NCBI GenBank assembly: GCA_025677815.1
Contig: JAIXMP010000001.1
Coordinates: 2,604,001 to 2,668,000, forward strand
Direction of reading: 5' to 3'
Source of the DNA: Phascolomyces articulosus
Taxonomy: Eukaryota; Mucoromycota; Mucoromycetes; Mucorales; Lichtheimiaceae
Length of the DNA: 64,000 nucleotides
The position numbers were made by a program, and so were the translations under genes. Position 1 is the stretch's first letter. Each line of letters begins with the position of its first letter. Of this stretch, positions 58,123 to 64,000 are shown one piece after another. The notes beneath the pieces are model-generated. The model was not told where the DNA came from. It did no database searches and saw nothing but the letters and a program-made list of their open reading frames with translations.

Positions 58123-60205
58123 ATGAATACTACTTCTTCAAGATCTTCTACTACTAAACCATTTTCTGTTGATAACCATCATCATACTCTTTTGAATAAT
58201 AACAATACAACTACTACTTCTTTACTTACTTCAACAGATCCAACACTCGCGCTCTCAACTACACTCGGTATAACGGATCCTTATCTGGCTAAGCCTAAAG
58301 TAGCATCAGCAGATATGCGTCACGAGTACGGTAATGCCTTGTTACCAATAACAACAACAACAACAAGTCCTCATTTAGGCATAGTAGAATCCTATTCAAC
58401 AATAGCTGCTTGGCAACTTTTATTATATTATCAACAACAATTATGCCCACCTCTTGTAAAAGATGATGTATTTTTGGGTCCTGCTGATAATGAATCGGTG
58501 ATTACAGTCAATAGTTCTACTGATTCAACTATGTCTTCCTCATTATCCACTTCTTCTTCTTTTACTACTACTACCAATACAAATAATAATAATAATAATA
58601 ATAATACAACGACTACTTGCACGACGAATACCAACAGCAACAGTACCCCTTCTTCTATTGGGAACTGGGCCCCTACCCCTTGCTTGTCCCCCGTAACGTC
58701 TCCGTCGGACTTTCTGTGCAACCACGAGCCTCTTTTTGACGGGATTGAGGATCTGCAACAACAAAAAGTCTTATCAAAAGAAGACAATCTAAACGACAAG
58801 AATGATAATGAACATAAAAATGCTTTAGAGAATGATGATTTATATAAAAATGGAATTGTAGAACAACAAAATGGCTATGCAACACAAGTTCAAAAGCCCG
58901 ACTCACTTTTGGCTGCTTCGCCAAATCTTGATTGGTACGAGTTGACAAAAGAGGATAACGCGACAAGTCCTGGTGGTCATACATCATCTGTCTTGGCTGC
59001 TGGTTTACCAACTCCGTCTCCCACCGCTTCCGAGAATGAAGCAAGTTTATTCGGTGACGATACTGATGAAGAGGAAGATGAGGAGGACGATCCAAATCAT
59101 TCTGTCAATAATGAATTCAATGATCATACCAACTATCAACATCATGAATTTAAATTGTTGAATCAACATCTTCAACAGGATGAACCTCAAATTCCTTTTG
59201 GATTTTTCAGTAGTGATGAAGAAGACGATGAGGATGATGATGATGATATCATGGATAGCACTAGTTTTGAAACTTCCTACTACGCAGCAACAACAATGAG
59301 TACTGCTCCTGTCGTTGCTCCGCTTCGTTTACCACCTCCTGTGAAGAAGACTGCTACGCGTTCCCTAAAACGGAAACGATCCCAATCCATCGATAGTATC
59401 ACGAGTTGTGAAAGTGAACAAGAGGAGGAAGAAAATGACGCCCCTGTGTTACAACGATTGCATCGTCTTCGATTGACTGAGCCAAAACGTACCAAAACAA
59501 CTACCACTACCACTACTACAACTACTACCAAAGGGAAACCTGTTACCAAACGACGTACAAAACGCCACCCTGGTAGAGGTCGTACTGTACGCCCAAAGAC
59601 GATCGCATGTCCTGCATATGATATACAACAACAACAAAAAGATGAACAAGATGGTATTCAACGTACTATCTTTGAACGATTGACCCATGCTGGTATTGAT
59701 TGGTGTCGTTATTGTGGAACAACTGAAGGTGTCAATTGGCGACCAGGTCCATGGGGTAAACGAACTCTTTGCAAGTAAGTTTCTTTCTTTTTTTTCTTTC
59801 AATTGCAAAAAAAAAAAAATAGAAGAATGAAATATTGCATTATTATTATTATTTACTAATCAACAAATATATATATATACTTTCAAAATATTTAGTAAAC
59901 ATGGATGCGACTACAAAGGTTATGGTATTGCCAGTCGATTGCCTCGTTTAGATCTTTCTGCTTTTATTCATGAACGACTCGAAGATCGTAGACGACCTGT
60001 CGTTCAACAATATTGTGTTGTATGTCAAGGTCCCGAATCCAATGAAGATAATAAATTGGTTCCATGTGAAGGAGGTTGCTCGCGTGCATATCACCAATTA
60101 TGTCGCATACCTGCAATTACCTCGTACCAGGATCAGCAGTGGTGCTGCAGTACAGTGTGCCGCGATAATCGGAAACGAAACAAAGTTGGTCCATATGATT
60201 CATAA
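58123..60205 (+). CDS. GATA-like zinc finger plus PHD finger protein
   Basis: Nuclear chromatin/transcription protein. Exons are 58123-59774 and 59896-60205, giving 653 residues. The first 520 residues are low complexity: Thr, Asn, Ser and acidic runs (including EEDEEDD and DDEDDDDD segments) and a basic stretch before the fingers (TKRRTKRHPGRGRTVRPK). A GATA-like finger begins at C528-x2-C531, has the WRPGPWGKRTLC loop (18 residues between pairs) and continues across the intron as CNKHGC, so the usual CNAC end reads CNKH. A PHD finger follows (C591, C594, C608, C612, H617, C620 and the WCC end). A GATA-like finger followed by a PHD is a fungal chromatin-protein arrangement. The target is unknown. 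Confidence 0.88.
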
Positions 60206-60749
60206 ATAAACCCTACCTACCAACCACACACACCTTTTTACGCTACTAACTATGCATCCCCACTTTTTTTTATATAATACCTTTTTTTTATATATTACTC
60301 CTCAAGTCAGCCCCTCCCTTCTCGTATACATTTATATCCCTTTTTATATTATTATTATATCAACAATTTCATATTCAGTATATATTGTTATATTCTATTT
60401 ACTCACATACAATCACCATCATAAGCACACACACACACACACAACATTTTTTATATAGCATATATCATTATACACAATCTCACAATCTCATATACAACAC
60501 AATCATATAGCATTTTTATTATTATTATTTTCAAGCGCATCTTTTTCTTTTTTTTAGCATATTATTTACTTTTATCCCATTATCTACAAAGCATCCTATT
60601 TTATATAAAACCCCCCCCCCTTGATTCTACTATTTCTTTGTAATAATAGAGAAAATAAACAAAAAAGCATGTCCGCCATTTTTTTTTTTCATCATTATCC
60701 TTTATGATCCTTATAATGATGTATTGAGAGATAAACATATGGGATGATT

Positions 60750-60781
<32 letters not shown>

Positions 60782-61193
60782 CAGAATTCTCAATAGACCA
60801 TCCATATCTATTCTTCTCCTTTCTTTTTATTATCATTATTATCACGGAGGTGATGCTATTATATGTTTGCAGTAAGAAGTCAACTTAAGGGGAAAGCACA
60901 TATACATCATTTGATGATACTTGTAGTTGCTGTTGTAGTAGTACTACATACCAAGATAATATATTTTTGTGGCATGATGATGATGGATACTTGCTGCTAA
61001 CAAAGAAAATAGGGGTGATGTTTATAGGTGTGTGTTGATTGCTGCAAAGAAGGAAAACACGGAGATCGACTGCTTTGTTGTATGTGTAACACTCATACTT
61101 GCATATTATTATTATTTCTTGCCCAACCCCCTTATTCTTTTCTCATATACTTCAACCACAGACGTAAATAATAATCATACCTTTATAATCTTT

Positions 61194-61236
<43 letters not shown>

Positions 61237-63091
61237 TAAATAATTAAAAATACTAAATAGTACTAAATGTGTCATAGACCGTCACATTTATAATAATATA
61301 TATGCTATGTACGCCAAAAACGAAGCACAAGACTGTCAAAAAAAAAAAAGAAACCTGTTATCGGGAATGTAAACAAAACGTGTGGTGGGTTGTAATATAA
61401 ACTTCTTATCCAACCATTCACACACACACATACACATAGCACGTCAGCAGTAAATACATTTTATACTAACGCCAACTAAAAAAAAATATCTTTCTGTTGG
61501 AGCTTCTGCATGTATCATTACTAGTAAAACGACCAAAGAAAATAAAACAAAGAATGATGAATTGCTTTAGTATTTATAATACACAAATATGTAGAAAGAC
61601 TATCCACATTCCTTGTATATTTTAACTCTTATCAATTTCTTTCCTTGGTAACACGGAATCAAAATCATATATTTCAAATAAACCAGTAAAAAAAGGTGCT
61701 TATCATTTTTTATTTTTATCTGACACAATCATGAACTCAGCATAAATGAGAGTTCCGTTCCGGAAGATAGGACCGTTTAGGCATAGAATACAAAATCAGT
61801 AATATCGTCTGTTCTATGCAAACTAAGCATACAATGACGATAATAATACGTAGGCGTAATAATAACTATAATTGTAATGTACTACAATAAATTATATATA
61901 CCTTCAAATCTACAAGACGACGATGACCCTTATAATAAAATGTGTTAAAAGTAGTTTTAATATTATATAATAAATAAATTCAATTGATTGGATCGAATTG
62001 CCCATAAACCATAATAGATCCGCATAATGCATCATTATTTTTTAAAGTACAAAATAAATTAAGGGAAAAAGAATTGCATGTAACACTTGCTAAACCACCA
62101 TTATTGTAATTCTTATATTTAAACTTGAAGAAAATTAGAGGATACTTTCAATAATTGATTGTATCAGAATAAGGAACCATTCCATGATATATGTATAATC
62201 ACTTGACAAGAAGCAGAAGATTCACATAGAATGATCAATAACTACTATTAGTACTACCATTGCTGCTAACACACATAGTTACTTCTCTATATACATTAGA
62301 TGATTGAACATAAAACAAATACAGTGTGAATTTAAATGTCTGTGATATACTAAAAGAACTACAAAACCATTATAATGTTTTATTCGTTATTTTCAACTAT
62401 TACCCTTACATTTAATAAAAATACTATTACGTGCATGATGCTGCTAAAAAAAGGAAGGAGAAGAAAAGTAGTTTTACTTCTGTGAAATGAATAATGCATT
62501 CATACAATATATGTTGATATATGAATGACATACAAGTATCTCTTTACACATGGATGACTTTACATACTACATCCAATTTAGGAAACAGTGAGCAATTCAC
62601 TTATTGAGTGAGAAAAAGTGTACCAAGACATGGATAGTTGAACAAAGATCAGAAACCCAACGCCAGTCTCCACCAGAAATTTTCTAAAAAAAAAATGGGA
62701 CTGCGTACTTCTTCCTGAAAAGAGAGAATTCAACACGGATGTCACATTCAATATGGAGAAGTATTATTACTTTTTTTGGTCACTGTCCGGATTAGTATAT
62801 ATATTTCAAAAATCAATTCTCTGAGCACTGTAATACTATTTTTTGGTGTCTACTCATACAGTATAGATGACGCAATCTGAAAAAAAGATCATTCTACAAA
62901 AAACATATACATTCACAAAAAAAAAGTATTATATGGGATATAAAAAAAATGTGAATTGTTTTATTATTTACTATGAATTATTCATATAATATATATAATA
63001 ATGGTGGATACTAATAACATATGAAAAAAAAGAATGGAAAAAGAAATTGGCTATGACACAGGTATTTTAAGTTTTTTTTTTTTTTTTTTTT
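60206..63091. other. Long AT-rich intergenic region with microsatellites
   Basis: Nearly 2.9 kb between two convergent genes. It has a C10 run at 60611-60620, TTA repeats near 60752-60780, an AAT repeat at about 61195-61232, CA repeats near 60428-60442 and a long T-run at 63072-63093 next to the C2 gene stop. No supported frame or RNA gene was found. Confidence 0.65.
61195..61232. repeat. (AAT)n microsatellite
   Basis: About a dozen uninterrupted AAT/TAA units. It is one of several trinucleotide arrays in the intergenic DNA and is expected to vary in length between strains. Confidence 0.85.
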
Positions 63092-63997
63092 TTAGTTAGG
63101 AGTGAAGGTGATAGTGAAAAGAAGTTCACCGTGGCTAGTCAAACCAAGCTTAGCAGGTAACTTGACCCTAATAAAATAAGAAAAGAAAATGTAAATATAT
63201 AAAAGAATTACAATCACCCATCCATCCTTGATAAACAAAAATAAATGTATATGTATATATATATTTACCATTGGTTGAAAGGTCGTCCACTTTGAATGAT
63301 ATCCTTGACATCAATCTTGGTATCACCAATCTTATCAGAACCGACTAAATCCTTGTCAAGAACCTTGACATAAAGCTTCTTGTCAGAAGAACCCTTGGTA
63401 ATGTTAAAGATAAAAGTTTCGTTCCAAACAGGGTTGTTGTTGTTCTTGATTTCACTTGAACGTTGCTTGTAATCATCATCGAGCCATAATTCGCTATAGT
63501 ATATAAATATATATCCGATCAGCCTACCTTATTTTTTTTTCTCTCACCCTTTAGAGTCATATTCTATTCCCACCCACTCTCTTACTACCCAATCCAATCC
63601 TTATCCATCCTTATAAGAGAAGCTTCCTAAAAGTGGATACAAATGATGATGATCAACTTACACATAAGGGTCGTTCTAAAAATAGAAACAAAAAGAAAAT
63701 CATGGAAAAAAAATTAACAGATGAATATGATGAAGAAATGCGGCTACGTTTCAATCCATGAACAATAGAAAAAATAATAATTTGTTTTTAAATTCTTACC
63801 TTGCCCATGAAATCTTGATTTTTCAAATTCTTGCCTTCATCTATATATGTAATACACGTTCACGATGCATGGATGAATATAAATATATAAACGCATACAT
63901 ATACTGGTTGCATATATCAATCCTAATAACCAAGAAAATAAATAGACTTACGAAGAGTGACAGAGAGAACACCGGAGGGGAGAGAACCGAAACCCAT
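63092..63997 (-). CDS. Small C2-domain protein
   Basis: Single calcium/lipid-binding C2 domain. Minus-strand exons are 63997-63952, 63840-63800, 63675-63662 (14 nt), 63493-63269 and 63167-63092, giving 133 residues. The C2 order is clear: GVLSVTLHEGKNLKNQDFMGK, NDPYVELWLDDDYKQ, NPVWNETFIFNI, LYVKVLDKDLVGSDKIGDTKID, and a final strand HGELLFTITF. The Asp residues of the calcium loops (QDFMGKNDPY and LDKDLVGSD) are mostly present. With no other domain it resembles small fungal and plant C2 proteins that bind membranes in a calcium-dependent way. The promoter lies outside the window. Confidence 0.93.
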
Positions 63998-64000
63998 TGT

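Noticed and set aside
60611..60620. C10 homopolymer
   Set aside because: Striking in AT-rich DNA, but homopolymers of this length arise by slippage and nothing around it suggests a function.
61195..61232. Regular repeat array that might suggest CRISPR or a satellite
   Set aside because: It is a plain AAT microsatellite with no spacers, and CRISPR arrays are not expected in a fungal nuclear genome.

Overview
This 64 kb window is AT-rich nuclear DNA of a filamentous fungus. The genes have many short introns with GTAAGT-like donors and YAG acceptors. A divergent pair formed by a bifunctional lycopene cyclase/phytoene synthase gene (carRP type) and a phytoene dehydrogenase gene (carB) is the hallmark arrangement of Mucorales (Mucor, Phycomyces, Blakeslea and relatives). 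The species cannot be fixed from sequence alone. All gene models below were spliced by eye from reading frames and splice consensus.

Layout, left to right: a NUC1/EndoG-type nuclease (169-1324, +); a 17-exon exocyst Sec3 gene (2863-7773, +); a CREB/ATF-type bZIP factor (9647-10405, -); an ABHD11-like hydrolase (10706-12096, -); an AT-hook protein (12654-13547, -); carRP (14178-16286, -) and carB (17187-19137, +) around a shared 0.9 kb promoter; an unknown protein ending in a CaaX-like box (19400-19975, +); a RING plus RRM protein (20778-22583, +); methylthioadenosine phosphorylase (25159-26195, -); a Zn2Cys6 transcription factor (26491-28911, -); and mitochondrial seryl-tRNA synthetase (29305-30957, -).

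From about 32 to 41 kb lies a repeat island. It holds a truncated, mutated DIRS-like retroelement fragment (32108-33449), then a degenerate Ty3/Gypsy chromovirus (34221-41077). The chromovirus has both LTRs, broken gag-protease-RT-RNase H-integrase reading frames, a terminal chromodomain relic, and a solo LTR of the same family inserted backwards inside gag. About 1 kb beyond it is an intact Clr4/SUV39-type H3K9 methyltransferase gene (42124-43968, +), which also begins with a chromodomain.

The right third holds an FBXO9/Hrt3-type F-box protein (45647-47269), a hot-dog-fold-like membrane protein (48779-49939), an unknown Cys-rich, proline-rich protein (50537-52510), a cytochrome b5-domain protein (52816-53529), a 71-residue Trp/Pro-rich protein (53716-54015), a WKF-domain (C7orf50-like) protein (56599-57653), a GATA-like finger plus PHD protein (58123-60205), and a small C2-domain protein (63092-63997, -). 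Functionally only carRP and carB form an obvious unit: GGPP to phytoene, lycopene and beta-carotene. The rest is a normal mixture of housekeeping, chromatin and regulatory genes. Long AT-rich intergenic stretches carry microsatellites, hairpins and a few orphan exon-like relics.
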